Assembly (NCBI RefSeq): GCF_027257875.1
Contig: NZ_JAPVQY010000001.1
Coordinates: 124,001 to 188,000 of the forward strand
Length of the DNA: 64,000 nucleotides
Direction of reading: 5' to 3'
Origin: Burkholderia sp. IMCC1007
GTDB lineage: Bacteria; Pseudomonadota; Gammaproteobacteria; Burkholderiales; Burkholderiaceae
Within the stretch, counting starts at the first letter, position 1. Each line of letters begins with the position of its first letter. Of this stretch, positions 41,512 through 49,765 are shown piece after piece. The notes beneath the pieces are model-generated. The model did no database searches. It worked only from the letters and a program-made list of their open reading frames with translations, and had not been told where the DNA came from. The translations under genes and the position numbers were made by a program.

Positions 41512-42662
41512 TGAAACAAGCCTATATCGTCGACGCGCTGCGCACGCCGACCGGCCGCCGCAAGGGCGGGCTCGCGCATGTGCATGCGGCGGACCTCGGC
41601 GGCTTCGTGCTGAAGACGCTCGTCGAACGCAACGCGATTCCGGCCGGCGAGTATGACGACGTGGTGTTCGGCTGCGTCGACACGATCGGCCCGCTCGCCG
41701 GCAACATCGCGCGCACCTGCTGGCTCGCCGCGGGGCTGCCGCTCACGGTGCCGGGCGTGACGGTCGACCGCCAGTGCGGCTCGTCGCAGCAGGCCGTGCA
41801 CTTCGCCGCGCAGGCGGTGATGAGCGGCGTGCAGGACGTGGTCGTCGCGGGCGGCGTGCAGACGATGACGCAGATCCCGATCTCGTCGGCGATGACCTGC
41901 GCGGCGCCGCTCGGCTTCACCGATCCGTTCTCGGGCAGCGCCGGCTGGCGCGCGCGCTTCGGCGACGCGCCGGTGTCGCAGTTCGCCGCCGCGCAGCGGA
42001 TCGCCGATCACTGGAACCTGTCGCGCGACGTGATGGAGCGCTATGCGCTGGAGAGCCACCGTCGCGCGGTCGCGGCGATCGAGGCCGGCCATTTCAAGCG
42101 GGAAATCGTGCCGCTCGAAGGCGTGTGCCACGACGAGACGCCGCGCCCCGATACGTCGCTGGAAAAGATGGCGACGCTGGAGCCGCTCGCGCCGGGCGGC
42201 TCGCTGACGGCCGCCGTCGCGAGCCAGACCTGCGATGCGGCCGCCTCGCTGCTGATCGTGTCGGAGGACGCGCTCGAGCGCTACGGACTCACGCCGCGCG
42301 CACGTATTCACCACCTGAGCGTGCTCGGCGACGATCCGCTGTGGATGCTCACCGCGCCGATCCCCGCGACCAGGGCCGCGCTGAAGAAGAGCGGGCTCGA
42401 CTGGTCGCAGATCGACGTCGTCGAGTTGAACGAGGCATTTGCTTCGGTCGCGCAGGCGTGGCTCGCCGACACGCGCTTCCCGCACGAAAAGACCAACCCG
42501 AACGGCGGCGCGATCGCGCTGGGTCACCCGCTCGGCGCGACCGGCGCGCGGCTGATGACGACGCTGCTGCACGAACTGGAGCGCACCGGTGGCCGCTACG
42601 GACTGCAGACGATGTGCGAAGGCGGCGGTCTCGCGAACGTCACGATCATCGAGCGCCTGTGA
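41511..42662 (+). CDS. Thiolase (FadA6/ScdF-like)
   Basis: A 383-residue acetyl-CoA acyltransferase. Catalytic residues fit: Cys89 (VDRQCGSSQQAV), His339 (ALGHPLGATGAR) and Cys369 (MCEGGGLANV). The second Gly-rich loop GGVQTMTQIPI is non-canonical, as in steroid thiolases. By context it would cleave MeDODA-CoA to MOODA-CoA plus acetyl-CoA after IpdAB action. The exact substrate is inferred. Confidence 0.85.
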   Translation: MKQAYIVDALRTPTGRRKGGLAHVHAADLGGFVLKTLVERNAIPAGEYDDVVFGCVDTIGPLAGNIARTCWLAAGLPLTVPGVTVDRQCGSSQQAVHFAAQAVMSGVQDVVVAGGVQTMTQIPISSAMTCAAPLGFTDPFSGSAGWRARFGDAPVSQFAAAQRIADHWNLSRDVMERYALESHRRAVAAIEAGHFKREIVPLEGVCHDETPRPDTSLEKMATLEPLAPGGSLTAAVASQTCDAAASLLIVSEDALERYGLTPRARIHHLSVLGDDPLWMLTAPIPATRAALKKSGLDWSQIDVVELNEAFASVAQAWLADTRFPHEKTNPNGGAIALGHPLGATGARLMTTLLHELERTGGRYGLQTMCEGGGLANVTIIERL

Positions 42663-42701
42663 GCACGTCACTTTCACGATTTCAGGATCCACGAGGCAAG
42701 C

Positions 42702-43580
42702 ATGGGAATCTGTAACGGACGCACCGTCATCATCACCGGCGCGGGCGGCGGGCTCGGGCGCGAATACGCGCTCGCGTTCGCGGCCGAAGGCGCGGCGGTC
42801 GTCGTCAACGACATCCGGCACGACGCGGCGCAAGCCGTGTGCGACGAGATCGCGCAGCGCGGCGGCCGCGCGCTCGCGAATGCGGACGACATCACGCAGC
42901 TCGACACCGCGCAGCGGATCGTCGATGCCGCACGCGAAGCGTTCGGCGACGTGCACGTGCTCGTCAACAACGCGGGCATCTGCCGCGACAAGATGTTCAC
43001 CAGCATGACCGAGGCCGACTGGGACGACGTGATGCGCGTGCATCTGCGCGGCCACTTCTGCCTGTCGAACGTGCTGGCGCGCGCGTGGCGCGACGCGGCG
43101 AAGGCCGGCAAGCCGGTCGATGCGCGGATCGTCAACACGAGCTCCGGCGCCGGGCTGCAAGGCTCGATCGGCCAGTCGAACTACGGTGCGGCGAAGGCCG
43201 GCATCGCGGCGCTCACGCTGATGCAGGCGGTCGAGCTGCAGCGCTACGGCGTGCGCGTGAACGCGCTCGCGCCGGCCGCGCGCACGTCGATGACCGAAGG
43301 CGTGTTCGCCGACATGATGAAGAAGCCCACGGACGGTGGCTTCGACTATTTCGATCCGGCCAACGTCGCGCCGCTGGTGGTGTGGCTCGGCAGCGCGCTG
43401 TCGGCCGACGTGACGGGCCAGGTGTTCGAGGTCGCGGGCGGGATGATCGCGGTCGCCGAAGGCTGGCGCACCGGGCCGAGCGTCGATCGCGGCGCGCGCT
43501 GGGCGCCGGCCGAGGTCGGCCCGGCGGTCGCGCGCTTGCTCGCCGACGCACGGCCCGCGCAGCGCGTGTACGGGAGCTGA
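42702..43580 (+). CDS. SDR-family 3-hydroxyacyl-CoA dehydrogenase
   Basis: A 292-residue short-chain dehydrogenase. TGAGGGLGREYALAFAAEGA binds NAD; NNAG near residue 90; catalytic Ser (NTSSGAG), Tyr and Lys (QSNYGAAKAG). It is of the longer type related to peroxisomal multifunctional enzyme domain 1, which oxidises (3R)-hydroxyacyl-CoAs and would fit the MaoC hydratase downstream. Its ATG lies 39 bp after the thiolase stop; three bases separate it from the next gene. Confidence 0.8.
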   Translation: MGICNGRTVIITGAGGGLGREYALAFAAEGAAVVVNDIRHDAAQAVCDEIAQRGGRALANADDITQLDTAQRIVDAAREAFGDVHVLVNNAGICRDKMFTSMTEADWDDVMRVHLRGHFCLSNVLARAWRDAAKAGKPVDARIVNTSSGAGLQGSIGQSNYGAAKAGIAALTLMQAVELQRYGVRVNALAPAARTSMTEGVFADMMKKPTDGGFDYFDPANVAPLVVWLGSALSADVTGQVFEVAGGMIAVAEGWRTGPSVDRGARWAPAEVGPAVARLLADARPAQRVYGS

Positions 43581-43583
43581 CGA

Positions 43584-44825
43584 ATGGATCTGGCGCTCAC
43601 CGACGAACAGGCGATGATCCGCGACGCGGCGGCCGACGTGCTCGCCGAACGCAGCGCGTCCGCCGACGTGCGCCGCGCGATCGAGCAATCGGCCGGCCGC
43701 GACGACGGGCTGTGGGCAGCGCTGGCAGGCGAGCTCGGCTGGAATGCGCTGTCGCTGCCCGATGCGGCGGGCGGGATGGGGCTCGGCGCGCTCGAGCAGA
43801 CGCTGCTGATGGAGCAGCTTGGTCGACGCGTCGCGTGCGTGCCGTACTTTTCGACCGCGTGCCTGGCCGCAACTGCGCTGGCAGGCTGCGCCGATACGGC
43901 CGCCGCCACCGGCTGGCTCACGAAGATTGCCGAAGGCGTGTGCAGCGCGACGCTGGCATTGCCATTCGAGTTGCCGGCCGGTTCGTGGCACTTGCCTATC
44001 GTCGCGGAGGAGGCGGCGGGTGGCTACACACTGTCCGGCACGATCGAACAGGTGCTCGACGGCGCGCGCGCCGACCTGCTGCTGATTCCGGCGCGGATCG
44101 CGAACGAAGGGCAGGCGATCGGGCTGTTCGCGATCGACGTCGCGACGGTGGCTGCCCTGAGCGTCGCGCCGCTCGACACGCTCGACGCGACGCGGCCGAT
44201 CGCGCGGATCACGTTCGACGAAACCCGCGTGAGCCGCGACGCGCTGCTCGCGAGCGGCGCCGTTGCCGCACAGCTGCTCGACCGCACTGCATGGTTCGCG
44301 GCGCTCGCGCTGGCCGCCGAACAGCTCGGCGGCGCACAGCAGTGCCTCGACCTGACGCTCGACTACACCGGCCAGCGCGTGCAGTTCGGCCGTTCGATCG
44401 CATCGTTCCAGGCGGTCAAGCATCGCTGCGCGCAGATGATGGTGCTGATCGAATCCGCGCGCTCGGCCGTGCTCGGCGCGGCGCACGCGTGGGACGCGGA
44501 AGCCGGCGTCGGCGCGCCCGGCGCCGCACTGCGCGCCGACGTCGCGGCCGCGAAGGCCGCCGCCAACGACGCGTACGCATTCTGCGCGCAGGAGGCGATC
44601 CAGCTGCACGGCGGCGTCGGCTTCACGTGGGAATACGACCCACATCTCTATTTCAAGCGTGCGCAGGCGTCGGGCGCGCAGTTCGGCAGCACGCCGCAAC
44701 TGCTCGAATGGATCGCACGGCATGCGATCGACGGCGGCACGTCGCAGCACGACGCGGTGCTCACGTCGCCGTCGGCTGCGATCGCCATACGTCCGTCCGC
44801 CGCGCGCACGGGAGCCCTCCAATGA
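43584..44825 (+). CDS. Acyl-CoA dehydrogenase, subunit of second pair
   Basis: A 413-residue divergent acyl-CoA dehydrogenase. LALTDEQAMIRDAAADVLAE starts the protein; YTGQRVQFGRSIASFQAVKH and QLHGGVGFTWEYDPHLYFKR are typical. The usual SEPNAGSD motif of the FAD domain is absent, so this is probably the non-canonical partner. Its stop overlaps the next ATG. The pair may be the MOODA-CoA dehydrogenase (FadE31/32-like) or another side-chain enzyme. Confidence 0.8.
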   Translation: MDLALTDEQAMIRDAAADVLAERSASADVRRAIEQSAGRDDGLWAALAGELGWNALSLPDAAGGMGLGALEQTLLMEQLGRRVACVPYFSTACLAATALAGCADTAAATGWLTKIAEGVCSATLALPFELPAGSWHLPIVAEEAAGGYTLSGTIEQVLDGARADLLLIPARIANEGQAIGLFAIDVATVAALSVAPLDTLDATRPIARITFDETRVSRDALLASGAVAAQLLDRTAWFAALALAAEQLGGAQQCLDLTLDYTGQRVQFGRSIASFQAVKHRCAQMMVLIESARSAVLGAAHAWDAEAGVGAPGAALRADVAAAKAAANDAYAFCAQEAIQLHGGVGFTWEYDPHLYFKRAQASGAQFGSTPQLLEWIARHAIDGGTSQHDAVLTSPSAAIAIRPSAARTGALQ

Positions 44826-46024
44826 ACAGCGAAACGCGCGAACAGCAATTGCGGCACGAAGTCGCCGACTGGGTGCAGTCGCACCTGACCGGCGAATTCG
44901 CGTGCCTGAAATACCGCGGCGGCCCTGGCGACGAGGAAGCGTTTCCCGACCTGCGCAAGGCGTGGGAGCGGGAACTCGCCGACGGCGGCTGGACCGGCCT
45001 CGGCTGGCCGACCGATGCGGGCGGCCGCGGCTTCACGGTCGCCGAGCAGGTGATCTTCCACGAGGAGTACGCACGCGCCGGCGGCCCCGGCCGAATGGGC
45101 CATATCGGCGAAGGGCTGCTCGGGCCGACGCTCGTCGCGTGCGGCACCGACGACCAGCGCGAGCGCTTCCTGCCGGGGATCCTCGCCGGCACGCAGTTCT
45201 GGTGCCAGGGCTACTCGGAGCCGGGCGCCGGTTCCGATCTCGCGAACGTACGCACGCGTGCCGAGCAGGACGCCGACGGCAGGTGGCGCGTATTCGGCCA
45301 GAAAGTATGGACGTCGCTCGCGCACGATTCCGACTGGATCTTCGTGCTCGCGCGCACCGATCCGGCGTCGAAAGGCAACAAGGGGCTGTCGTTCCTGCTG
45401 CTGCCGCTCGACCAGCCGGGCATCGAGATTCGCCCGATCAAGCAGCTCAACGGCGGTGCCGAATTCAACGAAGTGTTCTTCGACGGCGCGCGCGCGCAAG
45501 CACGTGACCTCGTCGGCGCACCGGGCGACGGCTGGCGGATCGCGATGACGCTGCTCGGTTTCGAGCGCGGGATGTCGACGCTCGGCCAGCAGATGCAGTT
45601 CGTGCGCGAACTCGAATGGGTGATCGATGCCGCGCGGGAATCGGGCGCCGACCGCGACCCGGTGCTGCGCCAGCGAATCGGCCGCGCGTGGGCCGGGCTG
45701 CGCGTGATGCGCTACAACGCGCTGCGGATGCTGTCGGGCGCGGACGACGCAAACGGCGGCGCCACCGCACCGCTGCGCCGCGAGGCCCTGATCTACAAGT
45801 ACTTCTGGTCGAACTGGCACCGCGACCTCGGCCAGCTCGCGATGGACGCACTCGGGCCGCGCGCGAACGTGATCGACCCGGCCGACGAAAAGCTCACCCA
45901 TCTGCAGCGCGTATTCCTGTTCTCCCGTGCGGACACGATCTACGCCGGCACCAACGAAATCCAGCTGAACATCATGGCCGAGCGCGGGCTCGGCATGCCC
46001 AGAGAACCGCGAGGCACAGCATGA
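44822..46024 (+). CDS. Acyl-CoA dehydrogenase, canonical subunit of second pair
   Basis: A 400-residue acyl-CoA dehydrogenase with QGYSEPGAGSDLANVRTRAE, FGQKVWTSLAHDSDW and ADTIYAGTNEIQLNIMAERG motifs. It starts on an ATGA overlap with the divergent partner, which supports a heteromer. It also overlaps the following SDR. Specific substrate is unknown from sequence. Confidence 0.83.
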   Translation: MNSETREQQLRHEVADWVQSHLTGEFACLKYRGGPGDEEAFPDLRKAWERELADGGWTGLGWPTDAGGRGFTVAEQVIFHEEYARAGGPGRMGHIGEGLLGPTLVACGTDDQRERFLPGILAGTQFWCQGYSEPGAGSDLANVRTRAEQDADGRWRVFGQKVWTSLAHDSDWIFVLARTDPASKGNKGLSFLLLPLDQPGIEIRPIKQLNGGAEFNEVFFDGARAQARDLVGAPGDGWRIAMTLLGFERGMSTLGQQMQFVRELEWVIDAARESGADRDPVLRQRIGRAWAGLRVMRYNALRMLSGADDANGGATAPLRREALIYKYFWSNWHRDLGQLAMDALGPRANVIDPADEKLTHLQRVFLFSRADTIYAGTNEIQLNIMAERGLGMPREPRGTA

Positions 46025-46821
46025 CCGAACACCAGATCCAGAAAGCACCGGCGTACGTGCCGGGCCACCAGTTGCTCGCCGGCAAATCGGTGCTGATCAC
46101 GGCCGCCGCCGGCGCCGGCATCGGCTTCGCGGCCGCGCGCCGTTGCGCGGAGGAAGGCTGCCGCGCGCTGTTCGTCTCCGACATCCACGAGAAGCGTCTC
46201 GAGCAGGCGGTGGAAACGCTGCGCGCGGAAACCGGGCTGCAGCAGATCTACGGGCGCCTGTGCAACGTCGCGGTGGAAGACGACGTGCAGGCGCTCGTCG
46301 CCGACGCGCAGCACAAGCTCGACGGCGTCGACGTATTGATCAACAACGCGGGGCTCGGCGGAGCCAGACGCATCGTCGAAATGGACGATGCCGAATGGTC
46401 GCGGGTGATCGACATTAGCCTTACCGGGACGTTCCGGATGACGCGCGCGATGCTGCCGCACATGCAGGCCCGTGGCCGTGGCGCGATCGTCAACAACGCA
46501 TCGGTGCTCGGCTGGCGTGCGCAGGCGGAACAGGCGCACTACGCGGCGGCGAAGGCGGGCGTGATGGCGCTCACGCGCTGCGCGGCGCTCGAAGCGTCGC
46601 CGTACGGCGTGCGCATCAACGCGGTCGCGCCGAGCATCGCGATGCACGATTTTCTGAAGAAGTCGGCCCCGGCCGACTTGCTGAATCAACTGGCGTCGCG
46701 CGAAGCCTTCGGGCGCGCCGCCGAAGTCTGGGAGGTCGCGAACGTGATGGTGTTTCTTGCAAGCGATTACGCGTCGTACATGACGGGCGAAGTGCTGTCG
46801 GTCAGCAGCCAGCACGCATGA
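46021..46821 (+). CDS. IpdF-like SDR (5-hydroxy-HIC-CoA dehydrogenase)
   Basis: A 266-residue SDR. The nucleotide-binding loop is [20 protein letters not shown] rather than the standard TGxxxGxG; this AAAG variant is typical of the Rv3559c/IpdF group. Ser (NNASVLG), Tyr and Lys ([10 protein letters not shown]) are present. IpdF oxidises the C5 hydroxyl before IpdC and EchA20 act. The gene is coupled on both sides (4-bp and 1-4-bp overlaps). Confidence 0.75.
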   Translation: MTEHQIQKAPAYVPGHQLLAGKSVLITAAAGAGIGFAAARRCAEEGCRALFVSDIHEKRLEQAVETLRAETGLQQIYGRLCNVAVEDDVQALVADAQHKLDGVDVLINNAGLGGARRIVEMDDAEWSRVIDISLTGTFRMTRAMLPHMQARGRGAIVNNASVLGWRAQAEQAHYAAAKAGVMALTRCAALEASPYGVRINAVAPSIAMHDFLKKSAPADLLNQLASREAFGRAAEVWEVANVMVFLASDYASYMTGEVLSVSSQHA

Positions 46822-47306
46822 TGGCGACGACCTTCGACCCCGTGCGCGCGACGCCCCGCGTGTTCGCGCATCCCGGCGAACTCGCGGCGGCCGTCGGCGA
46901 CACGCTCGGCGCGAGCGCATGGCTCGCGATCGACCAGATCCGCATCGACGGCTTCGCCGACGCGACGGGCGATCACCAGTGGGTGCACGTCGATCCGGTG
47001 CGCGCGAAGGACGGCCCGTTCGGTGCGTGCATCGCGCACGGCTACCTGACGCTGTCGCTCGTCAACCATTTCCTGCCGCAGATCGTGCGCATCGACGGCG
47101 CGCGGCTCGGCGTGAACTACGGCTGCGACAAGATCCGCTTCCCGGCGCCGGTGAAGGTCGGCGCACGCGTGCGCGGCGTCGGCGAGCTGCTGCGCGTCGA
47201 GCCGCTGGACGGTGGCGTGCAGGCGTGGGTTCGCGTGACCGTCGAGATCGAAGGCGAGGCCAAGCCCGGGTGCGTGGCCGACACGATCAGCCGCTACTAC
47301 TTCTAG
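46821..47306 (+). CDS. MaoC-family (R)-hydratase
   Basis: A 161-residue hot-dog protein (ATG 46821; a preceding ATG overlaps the SDR stop). The hydratase motif is [20 protein letters not shown] with the catalytic Asp/His pair, then [18 protein letters not shown]. It would hydrate an enoyl-CoA to the (3R)-hydroxy form used by the SDR at 42702. Single-domain length is normal. Confidence 0.85.
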   Translation: MATTFDPVRATPRVFAHPGELAAAVGDTLGASAWLAIDQIRIDGFADATGDHQWVHVDPVRAKDGPFGACIAHGYLTLSLVNHFLPQIVRIDGARLGVNYGCDKIRFPAPVKVGARVRGVGELLRVEPLDGGVQAWVRVTVEIEGEAKPGCVADTISRYYF

Positions 47307-47335
47307 TTTCCGTTTCAGCTTCAGAGAGCCAGCTC

Positions 47336-48541
47336 ATGGAAGACGCAGTCATCGTTTCCGTCGCACGCACGCCGATCGGCAAGGCGTTTCGCGGCATGTT
47401 CAACGACACCGAGGCGCCCGCGCTGGGCGGCCACGTCGTGCGCTCCGCGCTCGAACGCGCAGGTGTCGCGCCCGCCGACGTCGACGACGTGGTGATCGGC
47501 TGCGCCGCGCAGCAGGGCACGCAGGGCTACAACATCGGCCGCCTGTCGGCCGCGGCAGCCGGGCTGCCGGCATCGGTGCCCGGCATGGCGATCGACCGGA
47601 TGTGCTCGTCGGGCCTGATGTCGATCGCGAGCGCCGCGCGCAGCATCGGCGCGGGCGATGCGCGGATCGTCGTCGCGGGTGGCGTCGAATCGATCTCGCT
47701 CACGCAGAACAAGCACAAGAATGCGTATCGCGCGCGTTCGCAGGCCGTGCTCGACCACCAGCCGGCCGCGTACATCGCGATGATGGAAACGGCCGAGATC
47801 GTGTCGCGCCGCTACGGGATCTCGCGTGCCGCGCAGGATGAATTCGCGCTGCAGAGCCACCAGCGGACGGCCGATGCGCAGGCGGCCGGCCGCTTCGACG
47901 CGGAAATCGCGCCGCTCGACGTGCGTCGCGCGCTGTTCGACAAGGAAGGCAACGCGACCGGTCACGAAAACGTGCACGCGGCGCGCGACGAAGGCGTGCG
48001 CGCGGATACGACGGCCGAACGGCTCGCGGGGCTCAAGCCGTCGTGGAGCGGCGGCAAGGTCGTCGAGCAGGGCGAGTTCGTGACGGCCGGCAACGCGTCG
48101 CAACTGTCGGACGGCGCGGCGGCCGTGGTCGTGATGTCGCGCACCGAGGCGGTGCGCCGCGGCCTCGCGCCGCTCGGCACGTTCCGCGGCCTCGCAGTGG
48201 CCGGCTGCGAGCCGGACGAGATGGGCATCGGCCCGGTGTTCGCGATCCCGAAGCTTCTGGAACGCTTCGGCATGACCGTACGCGACATCGGGCTGTGGGA
48301 GCTGAACGAGGCATTCGCGTGCCAGGCGCTGTATTGCCGCGACACGCTCGGCATTCCCGACGAGCGGTTGAACGTCGACGGCGGCGCGATCGCGCTGGGC
48401 CATCCGTTCGGGATGTCCGGCACGCGGATGACGATTCACGCGCTGCTCGAAGGCGCGCGCCGCGGCGTGCGGCATGCGGTCGTGACGATGTGCATCGGCG
48501 GCGGGATGGGTGCTGCCGCGCTGTTCGAGATCGGCGCATAA
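47336..48541 (+). CDS. Thiolase (FadA5-type acetyl-CoA acyltransferase)
   Basis: A 401-residue canonical thiolase: Cys90 ([13 protein letters not shown]), [18 protein letters not shown] and the C-terminal [34 protein letters not shown] is typical. It is the second thiolase of the cluster and is the last gene of the coupled series; in context it could cleave a steroid side chain or the 2-methyl-ketoadipyl-CoA from ring C/D. Confidence 0.87.
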   Translation: MEDAVIVSVARTPIGKAFRGMFNDTEAPALGGHVVRSALERAGVAPADVDDVVIGCAAQQGTQGYNIGRLSAAAAGLPASVPGMAIDRMCSSGLMSIASAARSIGAGDARIVVAGGVESISLTQNKHKNAYRARSQAVLDHQPAAYIAMMETAEIVSRRYGISRAAQDEFALQSHQRTADAQAAGRFDAEIAPLDVRRALFDKEGNATGHENVHAARDEGVRADTTAERLAGLKPSWSGGKVVEQGEFVTAGNASQLSDGAAAVVVMSRTEAVRRGLAPLGTFRGLAVAGCEPDEMGIGPVFAIPKLLERFGMTVRDIGLWELNEAFACQALYCRDTLGIPDERLNVDGGAIALGHPFGMSGTRMTIHALLEGARRGVRHAVVTMCIGGGMGAAALFEIGA

Positions 48542-48562
48542 CGATCGTCGTGACGGCGGCCG

Positions 48563-48583
48563 GGCCGAACACCCGGTTCGGCC
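48563..48583. other. Strong hairpin after the thiolase gene
   Basis: GGCCGAAC (48563-48570) and GTTCGGCC (48576-48583) around ACCCG. There is no U-run. It may be a 3'-end stabiliser or a factor-dependent terminator between the beta-oxidation series and the next unit. Confidence 0.4.
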
Positions 48584-48699
48584 GCCATCCATTCGGGACT
48601 TCCGAGGCCGCGGCAACGACCGACGGCCCGGAGACTTGCAGCGGGCAGGGCGAGCGCGTCGGCGCGGGCCCGGGCCGGCGCAGAGACAGGAGACAACCG

Positions 48700-49659
48700 A
48701 TGAAACGTACTTTGCCAGGGCTCGCGATGTCGGCGCTCGTGCTCGGCGCCGCGGTGTTCGCGTTTTCGCCGCGGCCGCTGCCGGCGTTCCCGGCTACCGC
48801 GATTCACGCGGACCGGCTGCAGATCAACGGGCTCGCGCGGGCCGGCACGCGCATCGTCGCGGTCGGCGAGCGCGGCGTGATCCTGCTCAGCGACGATGCG
48901 GGCCGCCGGTGGCGTCCGGCGTCGGTCACGCCCGACCAGGGCTCGACGCTCACGCAGGTGAGCTTCGTGACGCCGACGCTCGGGATCGCGGTCGGCCATG
49001 ACGGGCGGATCATGCGCAGCGACGACGCGGGCCTGCACTGGCGCGACGTCCACATGGATCGCGAGCATTCCGATCCGCTGCTGTCCACATGGGGCACCGC
49101 GGGCGGCCCGCTGTTCGCGGCCGGCAGCTTCGGCCAGCTGCTGCGCTCGGACGATGCCGGGCTCACGTGGCAGCCGGTGAAGACGCCGGCGGGCGACCGC
49201 CACCTGAACGCGATCGTCGGCGACGGCCACGGCAACCTGCTGATCGCAGGCGAGAGCGGCACGCTGCTGCGCTCGACCGACAACGGCGCGACCTGGGACA
49301 AGCTGCCGTCGCCGTATGCCGGTTCGCTGTTCGGCGCGCTGATGCTCGCGAACGGCGCCTGGGTCGCTTACGGGATGCGCGGCAACGTGCTGCGCAGCAC
49401 CGATGCCGGCGCGACCTGGACGCACGTCGACAGCCATATCCCGGTGTCGTACTTCGGCGCGACCCAGCTCTCCGACGGCGAGCTCGTGCTGGTCGGGCAG
49501 GGCGGCGCGATCGTCGCTTCGCGCGACGGCGGCCTGACCTTCGACGTGCGCAAGCTCGGCGGCGTGCAGAGCCTCGCGGCCGTGCTCGACATGGGCCACG
49601 GCGCGCTGCTGCTCGGCGGCGAGGCCGGCGTCGCGCCGCTCGCCGCGTCGCCGTCCTGA
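48700..49659 (+). CDS. Periplasmic YCF48/BNR-repeat beta-propeller protein
   Basis: A 319-residue protein with a Sec-type signal (LPGLAMSALVLGAAVFAFS) and about six propeller blades carrying the SDDAGxxW-type motif: LLSDDAGRRW, MRSDDAGLHW, LRSDDAGLTW, LRSTDNGATW, LRSTDAGATW, VASRDGGLTF. Such proteins often pair with an RND transporter, as here 100 bp downstream. It probably lies in the periplasm and aids transport of hydrophobic substrates. SD GACAGGAGA upstream. Confidence 0.82.
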   Translation: MKRTLPGLAMSALVLGAAVFAFSPRPLPAFPATAIHADRLQINGLARAGTRIVAVGERGVILLSDDAGRRWRPASVTPDQGSTLTQVSFVTPTLGIAVGHDGRIMRSDDAGLHWRDVHMDREHSDPLLSTWGTAGGPLFAAGSFGQLLRSDDAGLTWQPVKTPAGDRHLNAIVGDGHGNLLIAGESGTLLRSTDNGATWDKLPSPYAGSLFGALMLANGAWVAYGMRGNVLRSTDAGATWTHVDSHIPVSYFGATQLSDGELVLVGQGGAIVASRDGGLTFDVRKLGGVQSLAAVLDMGHGALLLGGEAGVAPLAASPS

Positions 49660-49765
49660 TGCACGGACGCGGCGGCTCGAGCGGCCGCCCGCCTCCTGAT
49701 GCATCCGTTCGCATCGCTTCGCCGGTCCGCATCGACCGCATCGTCAGCCCAGATTCGAGACATCC

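Noticed and set aside
41346..44822. Very long minus-strand open frame opposite the thiolase and dehydrogenase genes.
   Set aside because: It is a GC-rich antisense shadow of the plus-strand genes; its composition is Arg/Ala-rich without domains, while the plus strand encodes complete enzymes.
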